In this document: piece by piece, positions 15,972 to 23,495 of the stretch | How the letters are laid out: each line of letters starts with the position of its first letter | Numbering within the stretch: position 1 is the stretch's first letter | Assembly (NCBI GenBank): GCA_018818145.1 | Contig: JAHIST010000006.1 | Span: 1-38,261, forward strand | Direction of reading: 5' to 3' | DNA length: 38,261 nt | Source of the DNA: Patescibacteria group bacterium | Lineage (GTDB): Bacteria; Patescibacteriota; Minisyncoccia; Portnoybacterales; GWB1-42-6 | The notes under the pieces: model-generated | Seen by the model: only the letters and a program-made list of their open reading frames with translations | What the model was told of the DNA's origin: nothing | Databases searched by the model: none | Program-made: the position numbers and the translations under genes

Positions 15972-16058
15972 AAGAAAAATTTAATAAGACCGGTAAAAAC
16001 CGGCCTTTGCGGTCCTCCGCCCGAAGGCAGAGAGCGCCAACAATATTATAGCAATGCT

Positions 16059-16922
16059 TTATTTTTTAACAATACCTTTCGCGGCCAAAAAAACATTACG
16101 CAGAAGCAACGCCACCGTCAAGGGCCCGATGCCGCCGGGTACCGGCGTCAAAAAAGCGGCCTTGCTTTTCACGTCTTTGCGATTGACGTCTCCAACCACT
16201 TTGCCATCATGATAGCGAGTGACGCCCCCATCAATTAAAATTACACCGGATTTTATCATTTCTCCTTTAATTAAGTTAGGACAACCGCAGACAGTAATTA
16301 AAATGTCAGCCGCCTGTATCTCTTTCTCTATCCCCAAAACGATACAAGTATTTCTTACTTGATATTTAAGGGGCGCACCTTCTTTCTCTAGAACCAATTT
16401 TAAAATAGAACCGAAAATTTCAGAATTAACCAGGGCCAGAATATTTTTATTTTTTAAACTGGCAAGGTTCTTTTTAACCGCGTCGGCTATAGCCGTTAAA
16501 ATTGCCAAAGGCAAAACCGGTAAAAAATGCGGTGTCTCCCCTTTTTCCAGCAACCGCCTGTTTTCTTTATGAAACCCATCAACGTCTTTTTGCGGACTTA
16601 TTATTTCCAGAATTCGCTCGGTATTAAAAACTGCCGGCAGCGGCAATTGAACAATTATCCCATGAACCTTTTCATCTTCGTTTAATTTCTCTATTCTATC
16701 AATAATTTCCTCTTCCTTCGCTTGGTCGCCAAAATAAAATTCCTTGATTTCAACGCCGATTTTTACGGCCGCTTCTTTTTTTAATTTAACATAAAGCTTG
16801 GAGGCTTCATTTTCACCGACCAAAACCACGGCCAGCGCCGGCCGAATTTTATCTTTTTTAATATCCGCCGCTAAATCTTTCAAAATCTTCCGCGCGGCTT
16901 TTTTGCCATCAAATAGTTTCAT
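16059..16922 (-). CDS. folD: Bifunctional methylene-THF dehydrogenase/cyclohydrolase, divergent cofactor loop
   Basis: Interconverts methylene-, methenyl- and formyl-tetrahydrofolate, linking GlyA (17282) to thymidylate and formate pools. 287 residues from ATG 16922, where MKLFDGKKAARKIL matches the family start; a longer frame upstream runs through the structured repeat and is rejected. Seen: SKLYVKLKKEAA (substrate loop with the Tyr and Lys), GIIVQLPLP, DVDGFHKENRRLL and TPVPGGIGPLTVALLL. The usual nucleotide-binding GRSxxVGxP reads VNSEIFGSI, so NADP binding may be altered. It is flanked on both sides by copies of a ~150-bp repeat. Confidence 0.92.
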   Translation of the reverse strand: MKLFDGKKAARKILKDLAADIKKDKIRPALAVVLVGENEASKLYVKLKKEAAVKIGVEIKEFYFGDQAKEEEIIDRIEKLNEDEKVHGIIVQLPLPAVFNTERILEIISPQKDVDGFHKENRRLLEKGETPHFLPVLPLAILTAIADAVKKNLASLKNKNILALVNSEIFGSILKLVLEKEGAPLKYQVRNTCIVLGIEKEIQAADILITVCGCPNLIKGEMIKSGVILIDGGVTRYHDGKVVGDVNRKDVKSKAAFLTPVPGGIGPLTVALLLRNVFLAAKGIVKK

Positions 16923-16950
16923 AAAAAACAATGTGAAAAATTCATTTTCT

Positions 16951-17100
16951 CCGCGCTTGGCGAAAAATTTGTTATAAAATCGCGGTGAGCCGAGCGTTAA
17001 AAATTTGCGTGTTGTGGCTGCATATTTTGCCGCAGGCAAAATGGCATAGCAAATTTAGCGAGGCGAGCCCGATTTTATCAAATTTTTGCGCCCTGCGCGG
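16951..17100. repeat. ~150-bp structured repeat, copy 2
   Basis: CCGCGCTTGG to CTGCGCGG, same orientation as copy 1. The central hairpin here is TTTTGCCGCAGGCAAAA. Confidence 0.7.
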
Positions 17101-17110
17101 CGGTTTTTTC

Positions 17111-17215
17111 CCTGCCCGCCGATAACCAAAGCTTGATTACTTATATTTATATTTAACGCAAACTTTAAGTTTATATCCATTATATATCAGCTAATCATTA
17201 TCGAGCTTTGGCAGG
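17111..17215. repeat. Inverted-repeat spacer between folD and glyA
   Basis: The ends CCTGCC and GGCAGG, then CCAAAGCT and AGCTTTGG, are inverted around an AT-rich core. After it, CCCCGAT/ATCGGGG (17238-17255) and a GCCGC/GCGGC hairpin lie just past the glyA stop. No gene is seen in 16923-17281. Confidence 0.5.
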
Positions 17216-17281
17216 CGCGGCGCCGCTTTGGAGTTTACCCCGATGAAAATCGGGGCCGCCAAAAAAGCGGCAAAAGATTTT

Positions 17282-18535
17282 TTACCACTTAAAATTATTA
17301 TAAATCGGGAATTTTTTTACCAGTCTTTGAACTTCTTGTTTAATTTTTATCTTAACGTTCTTATCTCCAAAATTCTTAATAAATTCGGCAACCAATCCTG
17401 CCACCAGCGCCGCGTCTTTTTCTTTAAGACCACGAGTGGTAATGGCAGGCGAACCGACTCTTATACCAGAGGGATTATATGGTGGTTTGGAATCATTAGG
17501 AATGGTATTTCGGTTAACATAAATATTCAATTCGTTCAGCCCGTCCTGAATCTTTTTAGATTCTACGCCAAAGGAAGAAATGTCAATGACCATCAAATGA
17601 TTGTCCGTGCCGCCGCTGACTACCCGAATCCCCTGCTTTTTAAACTCTTCAGCCATAGCGCGGGCGTTCAAAATAATCTGACGCTGATACTTTTTAAAAG
17701 CCGGCTGCATTGCTTCCAAAAAACAAATTGCCTTGGCGGCAATAATATGATCCATCGGCCCTCCCTGAAGTCCCGGAAAAACGCCTTTATCAATTTTTTG
17801 CGCCAAACTGCCGCCAGTGATCTCATCCTTTTCTTTGCACAAAATCAAGCCGCCCCGCGGGCCGCGCAAAGTTTTGTGAGTTGTGGTGGTCACTACGTCG
17901 CAGAAAGGAAAAGGATGTGGATGTTCAGCCGCGATAACCAAACCGGCAATATGTGCGATGTCGCCCAAAAGATAGGCATTAACTTTTTTGGCGATAGCGC
18001 TGAATTTGGCAAAATCCAAAATGCGAGAATAAGAAGTCGTGCTGACAATAATTAATTTTGGCTTAAATTCCAAAGCGATTTTTTCCACTTCGCTAAAATC
18101 AATTAGTTCTGTCTTGGGATTCACGCCATAAAACGCGAAATTATAGGTTAGGCCGGAAAAATTAACCGGCGAGCCGTGAGTTAAATGACCGCCGGCTTTC
18201 AGGTCAAAACCTAAAATTTTATCGCCCGGTTTAAGCAAAGCCAGATAAACCGCCGCGTTGGCTTGGGAACCGGAATGCGGCTGAACATTCGCATGCTCGG
18301 CATTAAATAATTTTTTAGCCCGCTCTACTGCCAACGCCTCAATCTCATCAATAAATTTGTTGCCGCCATAATAGCGCTTACCCGGATAGCCCTCGGAATA
18401 CTTGTTTGACAACGGCGTGCCCATCGCGGCCAAAACTTCCGGCGAGGCATAATTTTCCGAAGGAATCAAAACCAACCCATCGCGCTGACGGCTGATTTCT
18501 TTTTGAATTAAATCTTGGATTTTCTCATCCTTCAT
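17282..18535 (-). CDS. glyA: Serine hydroxymethyltransferase
   Basis: PLP enzyme making glycine and methylene-THF from serine; it is the one-carbon donor for the thymidylate synthase encoded at 19876. 417 residues, normal length. Seen: GLVLIPSENYASPEVL, NKYSEGYPGKRYYGG, QPHSGSQANAAVYLALL, the PLP lysine in TTTTHKTLRGPRGG, and the C-terminal GIRVGSPAITTRGL. The start MKDEKIQDL at 18535 is chosen; the open frame extends to 18601 but crosses a 55-bp palindrome. No strong Shine-Dalgarno sequence is seen. Confidence 0.96.
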   Translation of the reverse strand: MKDEKIQDLIQKEISRQRDGLVLIPSENYASPEVLAAMGTPLSNKYSEGYPGKRYYGGNKFIDEIEALAVERAKKLFNAEHANVQPHSGSQANAAVYLALLKPGDKILGFDLKAGGHLTHGSPVNFSGLTYNFAFYGVNPKTELIDFSEVEKIALEFKPKLIIVSTTSYSRILDFAKFSAIAKKVNAYLLGDIAHIAGLVIAAEHPHPFPFCDVVTTTTHKTLRGPRGGLILCKEKDEITGGSLAQKIDKGVFPGLQGGPMDHIIAAKAICFLEAMQPAFKKYQRQIILNARAMAEEFKKQGIRVVSGGTDNHLMVIDISSFGVESKKIQDGLNELNIYVNRNTIPNDSKPPYNPSGIRVGSPAITTRGLKEKDAALVAGLVAEFIKNFGDKNVKIKIKQEVQRLVKKFPIYNNFKW

Positions 18536-18548
18536 TTTAATTTTTTTA

Positions 18549-18603
18549 TTTTGACTAGCGAGGACAATGCGCCCGCAGGCATATTGTCCGAGTGAAGTCA
18601 AAA
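18549..18603. repeat. 55-bp palindrome in the glyA leader
   Basis: TTTTGACT...AGTCAAAA with an inner GGACAAT...ATTGTCC stem, 13 nt upstream of the glyA ATG. It may be a dispersed repeat or a leader structure acting on glyA translation. Confidence 0.7.
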
Positions 18604-18651
18604 GAAAGGGATTTTTAATACCCCAAACAGCTCTGTTGCGAGGGTAGATTC

Positions 18652-19233
18652 CTAATTTGAGTCTCCCGCATTTGCGGGACTCTGGAGTTTAAAACCCTTT
18701 ATTATTTTATCAATCTGTTGATATAGGTCTTTGAGATTTCCTTCGTTTATCAATGTATATTCAGCCATAGCAATGGGGCCGGCCTGAAAAAGATTCTCAA
18801 TTTGTGCATAATCGCGGCCCTGGGCTTCCGCGCTCGTCAAGGGTCGCGTCGGCCTCTTAGCCAGTCGCGCGTAGCGTATTTTTGGCGGAGCATAAACCGC
18901 AACAGCTTTAAAATTATCGCCAAATTTTTTCTTAAATTCCAGATATTCAACCCAACTATATAAACTCTCCACCAAAATATTACCGCTTGGAATTTTTTCA
19001 ATTTTTTCTATCACCTTTTTGGCATAATAATCTTGCCCATGCTTAACACGCAATTCTTCTCTAATTTTTCTCTCGTTAGCCTCATTAATCGCTAATCTCT
19101 TCTTTTTTAATTCGTCGAATGTCACTTCGCCAAAATAAACTTTTGGCCAATTTAATTTTTTAAGTAAATAATTTATCGCTTCTGTTTTACCCGAGCCGGG
19201 CAGGCCCAACACCGCTACAATTTTTCTTTTCAT
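18652..19233 (-). CDS. P-loop nucleotide kinase-like protein (dephospho-CoA kinase / UPF0200-like)
   Basis: 193 residues. Walker A GLPGSGKT is at 10-17; the fold resembles small NMP-kinase and dephospho-CoA-kinase-like proteins, with a lid-like arginine-rich stretch (RLAKRPTRPL). AAA-type archaeal UPF0200 proteins look similar. The position next to dCMP deaminase and thymidylate synthase genes makes a (deoxy)nucleotide kinase attractive, but the substrate is not proven. The last ~9 residues (SPANAGDSN) are encoded by a small palindrome CCCGCAAATGCGGG at the gene end. The start is 16 nt after the dCMP deaminase gene, so they are probably cotranscribed. Confidence 0.75.
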   Translation of the reverse strand: MKRKIVAVLGLPGSGKTEAINYLLKKLNWPKVYFGEVTFDELKKKRLAINEANERKIREELRVKHGQDYYAKKVIEKIEKIPSGNILVESLYSWVEYLEFKKKFGDNFKAVAVYAPPKIRYARLAKRPTRPLTSAEAQGRDYAQIENLFQAGPIAMAEYTLINEGNLKDLYQQIDKIIKGFKLQSPANAGDSN

Positions 19234-19249
19234 AATTTTAAAACAAAGA

Positions 19250-19813
19250 CTATCTATTTTTTAAATGTTTTTCTGTCACAATTTCACGACCGTTGCCGCA
19301 CTGATGACGGTCATCAATAATCTCTTTTTTCTGCCAGTCTTTTATCCAATCATCAATCTTAAAAATTTTAGTCCCGTTTTTCGTCATAATAATAGCACTA
19401 TCAATCCCCGCATTAATAATCATGCGCTTACAGATAAAGCAAGGAAAAGCGTCAATTAATTTTCCGGTTGCGGCGTCTTCTCCCCAAATATAAATTTTAC
19501 TGCCCAGGGTTGAAGCGGCGCCGCGGGCCGCGTTTATAATGGCATTTTGTTCGCTATGCACCGAACGGCATATTTCATAACGCTGACCGTGGGGCATACC
19601 CAAAGTTGTACGCAGGCAATTGCGGCGCTCAAAACAATCCTTGGTTTTACGAGGTGCTCCAATGTAACCGGTAGCAATAATCTGGTCTTCTTTCACAATA
19701 ACACTGCCTATCCGATTGCGATAACAAGTAGAACGCATTGCAATTTGCTTAGCAATTGATAGATAATAATCATCTTTTGAGGATCGATTTTTAAGAAGTA
19801 ATTTTTTTGCCAT
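19250..19813 (-). CDS. dCMP deaminase
   Basis: Zinc deaminase converting dCMP to dUMP, the substrate of thymidylate synthase (ComEB-like). 187 residues. The zinc and catalytic signature is H86-S-E88 with PC125-x2-C128 (FPCFICKR); ATGYIGAPRKTKDCFERRNC is typical of the family's extra metal-binding loop. The C-terminal 30 residues (IIDDRHQCGNGREIV...) are an unplaced extension. The ATG lies only 13 nt after the hairpin of a terminator-like structure (19827-19867), so its expression may depend on readthrough. It is a paralogue of the C-terminal half of the 20677 protein. Confidence 0.85.
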   Translation of the reverse strand: MAKKLLLKNRSSKDDYYLSIAKQIAMRSTCYRNRIGSVIVKEDQIIATGYIGAPRKTKDCFERRNCLRTTLGMPHGQRYEICRSVHSEQNAIINAARGAASTLGSKIYIWGEDAATGKLIDAFPCFICKRMIINAGIDSAIIMTKNGTKIFKIDDWIKDWQKKEIIDDRHQCGNGREIVTEKHLKNR

Positions 19814-19826
19814 ATTTATAAAAAAT

Positions 19827-19867
19827 AGGGGCCTTGCTGGATTTATTGTAACCCAGTTTAGCCCCTT
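19827..19867 (-). terminator. Terminator-like hairpin after thyA
   Basis: AGGGGC/GCCCCT stem with inner CTGG/CCAG pairing; on the minus strand ATTTTTTATA follows. It sits between thyA and the dCMP deaminase gene and could attenuate the downstream genes. Confidence 0.6.
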
Positions 19868-19875
19868 TGTTCAAG

Positions 19876-20664
19876 TCAAGATTTCCGTGATGGGATTTCT
19901 TTAAGCTTTTTAATTTCTTCTACGGAAAGTCCGCGGCGGATGCCAGCGATTTCCCAGCAATGGTCGTAAAGGTGCAGGCCCTTGCTGACGCAGATCATCT
20001 CTCCGTCCTCAACGCCAATCTGGCGAGCCATATATTCTTTCATTAGCTGAATAGCGGCGAGATTTGCTGGCAAGCCTCCCCAAAGATCCCAGCTTCGGAA
20101 ATACACGCAAACAAAATGCAATTTCCCTTCCTTGACTCTGGTGTCGATTTGGCGAAGACAGGGCGGGTCTTTGAGCATAATGTCGGCGGGTTGACCAACT
20201 TGTAGAATCAACTGGTTATTACCCGGGCCATACTTTTTGTATCTGTCTATAACTTCGTCCATCTGATTGACGAATTCCGGAGGATTAACCCCCAGAAAAG
20301 TTTGATTTCGCTCGATGTGCTGTATCGCAGAAGTGCGCGCTTTGGTAATCCGCTCGCCGTAGGTATATTGTTCGTTCCCTTCTTTTAAATCGGTCATCCA
20401 GTATCGATCGGTATACATTTCGACAAATTTCATATCGGTCGGCGGCGGAATGCCAAGCCCGGGCGGAATATCTGGAATCAGCGGTCTCACGCCCGGATAA
20501 TGAACATGGATTATCACGAAATCAAATTCTAAGCGGTATTGACTAGCATATGAACCCTGATCAATCCTGTATTTGTCAGCTATGCCTGGCTCAATAATCT
20601 TCGCCACTAACTGAAACCAGGCATCCGGAAGATCGCGCGCTTCAATAAGAACAATTTTCAACAT
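19876..20664 (-). CDS. Thymidylate synthase, archaeal-type ThyA family
   Basis: Methylates dUMP to dTMP using methylene-THF. 262 residues. The C-terminal half shows the ThyA-fold signature: catalytic C169 in DPPCLRQID, YFRSWDLWGGLPANL (R190, S191, D193, N201, the phosphate- and base-binding set) and SKGLHLYDHCWE (H231, Y233). YGERI replaces the YG-x-Q-WR motif of bacterial ThyA; the general pattern matches the short archaeal enzymes. ATG 20664 follows GGAGGAGC. It starts 12 nt after the dUTPase-dCMP deaminase gene, so the two are an operon that makes and uses dUMP. Confidence 0.85.
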   Translation of the reverse strand: MLKIVLIEARDLPDAWFQLVAKIIEPGIADKYRIDQGSYASQYRLEFDFVIIHVHYPGVRPLIPDIPPGLGIPPPTDMKFVEMYTDRYWMTDLKEGNEQYTYGERITKARTSAIQHIERNQTFLGVNPPEFVNQMDEVIDRYKKYGPGNNQLILQVGQPADIMLKDPPCLRQIDTRVKEGKLHFVCVYFRSWDLWGGLPANLAAIQLMKEYMARQIGVEDGEMICVSKGLHLYDHCWEIAGIRRGLSVEEIKKLKEIPSRKS

Positions 20665-20676
20665 CTGCTCCTCCTT

Positions 20677-21684
20677 TCATAATTTAACATAACGAATATT
20701 GATAGCTGCCTCTCTCAAAATTTCAGTACCATTGGTCGGGTAAACGCCAAGGGGTATCACTATTGTTTCAATCCCAGCGTTAGTGATAAGCGTAGCGCAT
20801 AGCTCACACGGTTCTGCATTGTTATAAAGCGTGGCTCCTTTGGTTGCGTGACCAAGCCTGGCAGCATTAGTGACTGCCCACTCTTCTGCGTGGATAGCGC
20901 GGCATTTCTCAAGTCTTGTGCCTGAAGGAATATTTAATTCGTCTCTCAAACACCCCGTCTCCTCACACCGTGGAGACCCCGGCCGATAATCATTAAATCC
21001 TTGCGCGATGATAGTGTCGTCTTTAACAATAAGAGAGCCAAATTTTCTTGTCTGACCAATTAACTTACCCTTTGCATCCCGCGGGTATTGATCGTTAATT
21101 TTTTTCATCCCGCGTACGCATCGCGAACGGCCAGCCGCCATCAAAGCAACGCTCATGTAATATTCGTCCATCTGTCGGATTGATTCTTCGTAATCCGTTA
21201 TGCCTAGGCCGCCACCAAAAAGTCCTGTCCCGCCGAAACCCAGTGAACCTCGCCGCGTCAATGGAAGATCCAAAGTCTCTTCTAAAATTGGTATCTCAAC
21301 TTTAGAAAAAACTAATTGAGCAATCCGCATATTCTTCTCTATTGTAAATGGTTTCTCGCCCCTGTTTCTGAGCAACACTCCGGCTTCTCCACGAAAGTCT
21401 GGATCAATCGTGCCTGGCGAATTAGAAAGTTCAATATCGTACTTGCTGGCAAGACCGCTACGCGGTCGCACTTCACACTGAATAGGCCAAGGCACAGCCA
21501 TTTGTACACCGATACCTATAAGAACGCTGTTGCCGGGAGAAATTTCGACTGGTAATTCTTGAATGACCTCTTTGGTCGATTTATCCAAGACCCGAGAAGC
21601 ATATACGTCATAACCAACCGCGCCATCCGATGCCCTAACTGGAATTAAAGCATCCCTCCTGATTTTTTTTACTTTGATATTCAT
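20677..21684 (-). CDS. dUTPase-dCMP deaminase fusion protein
   Basis: 335 residues, two complete enzymes in one chain. Residues 1-155 are a trimeric-type dUTPase with all five motifs: SDGAVGYDVYA, RPRSGLASK, GTIDPDFRGE (the usual Tyr is Phe97), IAQLVF and RGSLGFGGTG. A glycine-rich linker follows. Residues 172-335 are a dCMP deaminase with H265-A-E267 and PC293-x2-C296. Both activities yield dUMP, which the thymidylate synthase downstream consumes. ATG 21684 has GGAGGTG upstream. A glycine hinge suggests each domain folds alone. The alternative reading of the first domain as a dCTP deaminase is less likely because of the GGFG-type fifth motif. Confidence 0.88.
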   Translation of the reverse strand: MNIKVKKIRRDALIPVRASDGAVGYDVYASRVLDKSTKEVIQELPVEISPGNSVLIGIGVQMAVPWPIQCEVRPRSGLASKYDIELSNSPGTIDPDFRGEAGVLLRNRGEKPFTIEKNMRIAQLVFSKVEIPILEETLDLPLTRRGSLGFGGTGLFGGGLGITDYEESIRQMDEYYMSVALMAAGRSRCVRGMKKINDQYPRDAKGKLIGQTRKFGSLIVKDDTIIAQGFNDYRPGSPRCEETGCLRDELNIPSGTRLEKCRAIHAEEWAVTNAARLGHATKGATLYNNAEPCELCATLITNAGIETIVIPLGVYPTNGTEILREAAINIRYVKL

Positions 21685-21762
21685 CCTTCACCTCCGCTTA
21701 TAAAATATTGTAAGGTACTGCCAAAAAGATACTTATTAATCTTTATCACGGCAGAATACAAA

Positions 21763-21786
21763 AAGCAAGGCTTTTTGGCCTTGCTT
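21763..21786 (-). terminator. Terminator after the rplK-side small ORF
   Basis: AAGCAAGGC/GCCTTGCTT stem; minus strand continues TTTTTGTATT-like. It separates the rplK transcript from the dUTPase fusion gene. Confidence 0.85.
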
Positions 21787-21802
21787 CTGGCAAAAGAACA
21801 GA

Positions 21803-21910
21803 CTATTTAAACCTAATAGGCTGACGAGAATGAGTGTTTTTGCCGATATCGCATCCTCTACCCGAGCACTTACGCACCAAAAACTGCCAAAATCTTTTCA
21901 GCCATCTCAT
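21803..21910 (-). CDS. Small basic protein, 35 residues
   Basis: MRWLKRFWQFLVRKCSGRG followed by CDIGKNTHSRQPIRFK. ATG 21910 has a strong AAAGGAGGG 6 nt upstream and a terminator follows the stop. It is rich in Arg/Lys and Trp/Phe, has two Cys, and no recognised family. It sits immediately downstream of a fragment of a ribosomal protein L11 C-terminus, so it may once have been translationally linked to rplK. Confidence 0.5.
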   Translation of the reverse strand: MRWLKRFWQFLVRKCSGRGCDIGKNTHSRQPIRFK

Positions 21911-21925
21911 CTTCTCCCTCCTTTT

Positions 21926-21976
21926 CTATTCCACTTTTATTCCCATACTTCTGGCCGTGCCTTTCCCGATTTTCTC
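21926..21976 (-). pseudogene. Orphan copy of the rplK 3' end
   Basis: Sixteen codons plus stop read [16 protein letters not shown], nearly the same as the live rplK end [16 protein letters not shown] at 22065-22109. The codons differ widely, so it is not a recent tandem duplication. It lies beyond a family D palindromic element. Confidence 0.75.
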
Positions 21977-22058
21977 CAAATCTTCGATTTGGCTAGAAAA
22001 TCGAGGATCCTCGAAAAATATAAAAATCAAAGATTTTTTATTTTTCGGGACAACAATT
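21977..22058. repeat. Family D palindromic element between rplK and its orphan tail
   Basis: Minus strand: GTCCCGAAAAATAAAAAATC...GAGGATCCTCGAT, with nested AT-rich hairpins and CCAAATC/GATTTGG at the far end. It matches 30361-30430, where it abuts a tRNA-fMet fragment. Confidence 0.7.
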
Positions 22059-22061
22059 TTC

Positions 22062-22484
22062 TTATTCTACCTTAATACCCATAGAACGTGCAGTACCTCC
22101 GATTATCTTTTCCGCCGCTTCAATGTCGTTGGCGTTTAAATCCGCCATTTTTTTGGTGGCGATTTCGCGGATTTGCGCTTTGGTAACTTTGCCGACTTTT
22201 TCCTTCAACGGATTAGCCGCGCCTTTTGCCACACCGGCCGCCTTGCGCAACAAATCAGCCGCGGGCGGCGTTTTAAATTTTAGACCGTAACTCCGGTCCT
22301 CATAAACCGTAATTTCCACCGGAATAATGTCGCCGACTTTATCCTTTGTGCCGTCGTTAAATTTGCTGCAAAATTCAGCCAGGTTTAAGCCGTGCTGGCC
22401 CAAAGCCGGCCCGACCGGCGGCGCGGGCGTTGCTTGCCCGGCGGGCAATTGCAACTTGATAATAGTTTTTATTTTTTTAGCCAT
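22062..22484 (-). CDS. rplK: Ribosomal protein L11
   Basis: 140 residues, complete. It binds the GTPase-associated centre of 23S r[23 protein letters not shown] at 8-27 is the hallmark, and the tail is [21 protein letters not shown]-like. ATG 22484 (MAKKIKTI) is chosen over an in-frame upstream Met. It is third in secE-nusG-rplK. The usual next gene rplA (L1) is absent; some Parcubacteria lineages are known to lack L1. A second, diverged copy of the last 16 codons lies downstream past a palindromic element. Confidence 0.96.
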   Translation of the reverse strand: MAKKIKTIIKLQLPAGQATPAPPVGPALGQHGLNLAEFCSKFNDGTKDKVGDIIPVEITVYEDRSYGLKFKTPPAADLLRKAAGVAKGAANPLKEKVGKVTKAQIREIATKKMADLNANDIEAAEKIIGGTARSMGIKVE

Positions 22485-22526
22485 TTGTTGATAACCAACC
22501 ACCAATAGAAGCAATTAGTGGTTAGC

Positions 22527-23069
22527 TTAAATCTTCCTTACTTGTAAAAAGTCCAACTCCACCGGCGTTTCCCGGCCAAACATTGAAATCAAAACCTTAA
22601 CGCGACCCCTGTCTTCGTCAATTTCCGCCACCTTGCCGTCGGTATCTTTAAACGGCCCGTCGGTAATTTTGACCGAATCGCCAAACGCAAAATCAATTTT
22701 ATATTTGGGCTCTTCAACCCCCATCCGCTTTTGCAGGTCTTTTATTTCTTCCGGAGAAATCGGAGTCGGGGTGGTGCCCGAACCCACAAAGCCGGTCACC
22801 CGCGGAGTATTGCGCACCACATACCAGGAATCATCAGTCACAATCATTTCAACCAAAACATAGCCGGGATAAATTTTTTCTTCCACGACCTTACGTTTGC
22901 CGGCTTTTATTTTTATCTTTTTCTCGGTCGGAACCAAAACATTAAAAATCTTGTCTTCCATCCCCATGGATTCAATGCGCTGTTTGAGATTTCGCACAAC
23001 CGCTTCCTCATAGCCCGAATAGGTATGCAAGACGTACCAATTTCGACCGCGTGAGACTTGCTTAGGCAT
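22527..23069 (-). CDS. nusG: Transcription termination/antitermination factor NusG
   Basis: 180 residues. The N-terminal NGN domain (WYVLHTYSGYEEAVVRNL, then EKIYPGYVLVEM, WYVVRNTPRVTGFVG) binds RNA polymerase; the C-terminal KOW domain (FGDSVKITDGPFKDTDGKV) contacts Rho or ribosomal S10. Standard length. It lies 120 bp after secE, a gap filled with a repeat, and 42 bp before rplK, in the conserved order. Confidence 0.96.
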   Translation of the reverse strand: MPKQVSRGRNWYVLHTYSGYEEAVVRNLKQRIESMGMEDKIFNVLVPTEKKIKIKAGKRKVVEEKIYPGYVLVEMIVTDDSWYVVRNTPRVTGFVGSGTTPTPISPEEIKDLQKRMGVEEPKYKIDFAFGDSVKITDGPFKDTDGKVAEIDEDRGRVKVLISMFGRETPVELDFLQVRKI

Positions 23070-23074
23070 AAATT

Positions 23075-23185
23075 ACGGATTTACAAATCAATACAGATAT
23101 GCAGATACAATGATGATTTTAAACGCAATGCGTATGCAATTAACCCATCTACTATCTGTATATTTGTAAAAATCTGTAAATCTGC
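23075..23185. repeat. Inverted heptad-spaced repeat between secE and nusG
   Basis: TACAAATCAATACAGATATG on the left and TATCTGTATATTTGTAAAAA on the right are rough inverted copies with 7-bp steps around an unrelated core. Confidence 0.6.
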
Positions 23186-23189
23186 AAGA

Positions 23190-23381
23190 TTAAATCACAA
23201 ATGTATTTAATAACCAAGTAAACAATAAATCAGCGGCGCCCAAAAAAGCTGCCACGGCCAAAGAAATCACAATAACCGCCAAGGTGTGCTTAATTGTTTC
23301 CTGCCGAGTCGGCCAGGTAACTTTTTTTAGCTCCAGCCGAACTTCTTTTAAAAAAGTTATGATTTTCCCGAATATTCCCAT
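23190..23381 (-). CDS. secE: Preprotein translocase subunit SecE
   Basis: 63 residues, single-anchor bacterial SecE. An amphipathic helix (FLKEVRLELKKVTWPTRQET) precedes one membrane helix (TLAVIVISLAVAAFLGAADL). It stabilises the SecYEG channel. It is the first gene of secE-nusG-rplK and is preceded by a near-consensus promoter at 23468-23495. Confidence 0.93.
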   Translation of the reverse strand: MGIFGKIITFLKEVRLELKKVTWPTRQETIKHTLAVIVISLAVAAFLGAADLLFTWLLNTFVI

Positions 23382-23427
23382 AAATATACGAATCTATTAA
23401 CCGCTAAGACTATTCTGGTTTCTAAAA

Positions 23428-23444
23428 ACCCCCCTCGCGGGGGT
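23428..23444 (-). terminator. Terminator-like GC hairpin in the secE leader
   Basis: Minus strand CACCCCCGCGAGGGGGGTTTTTAG. It lies between the secE promoter and the secE ATG, so it could act as an attenuator as well as a terminator of upstream transcription. Confidence 0.65.
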
Positions 23445-23467
23445 GTTATTTGAATCTTACTACCCCC

Positions 23468-23495
23468 ATTATATATAGCCCAAGTTAAATGTCAA
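23468..23495 (-). promoter_or_regulatory. Near-consensus promoter for secE-nusG-rplK
   Basis: TTGACA (23495-23490), 16-bp spacer, TATAAT (23473-23468), reading on the minus strand. The -35 box lies at the edge of the inverted-repeat element at 23495-23638. Confidence 0.8.

Noticed and set aside
15785-16051. Plus-strand ORF of 88 codons
   Set aside because: It runs through the ~150-bp structured repeat and short palindromes, has no ribosome site, and its protein is low-complexity.
17228-18055. Plus-strand ORF of 275 codons
   Set aside because: It is antisense to glyA, whose protein is unmistakable; the plus-strand product has no recognisable domain.
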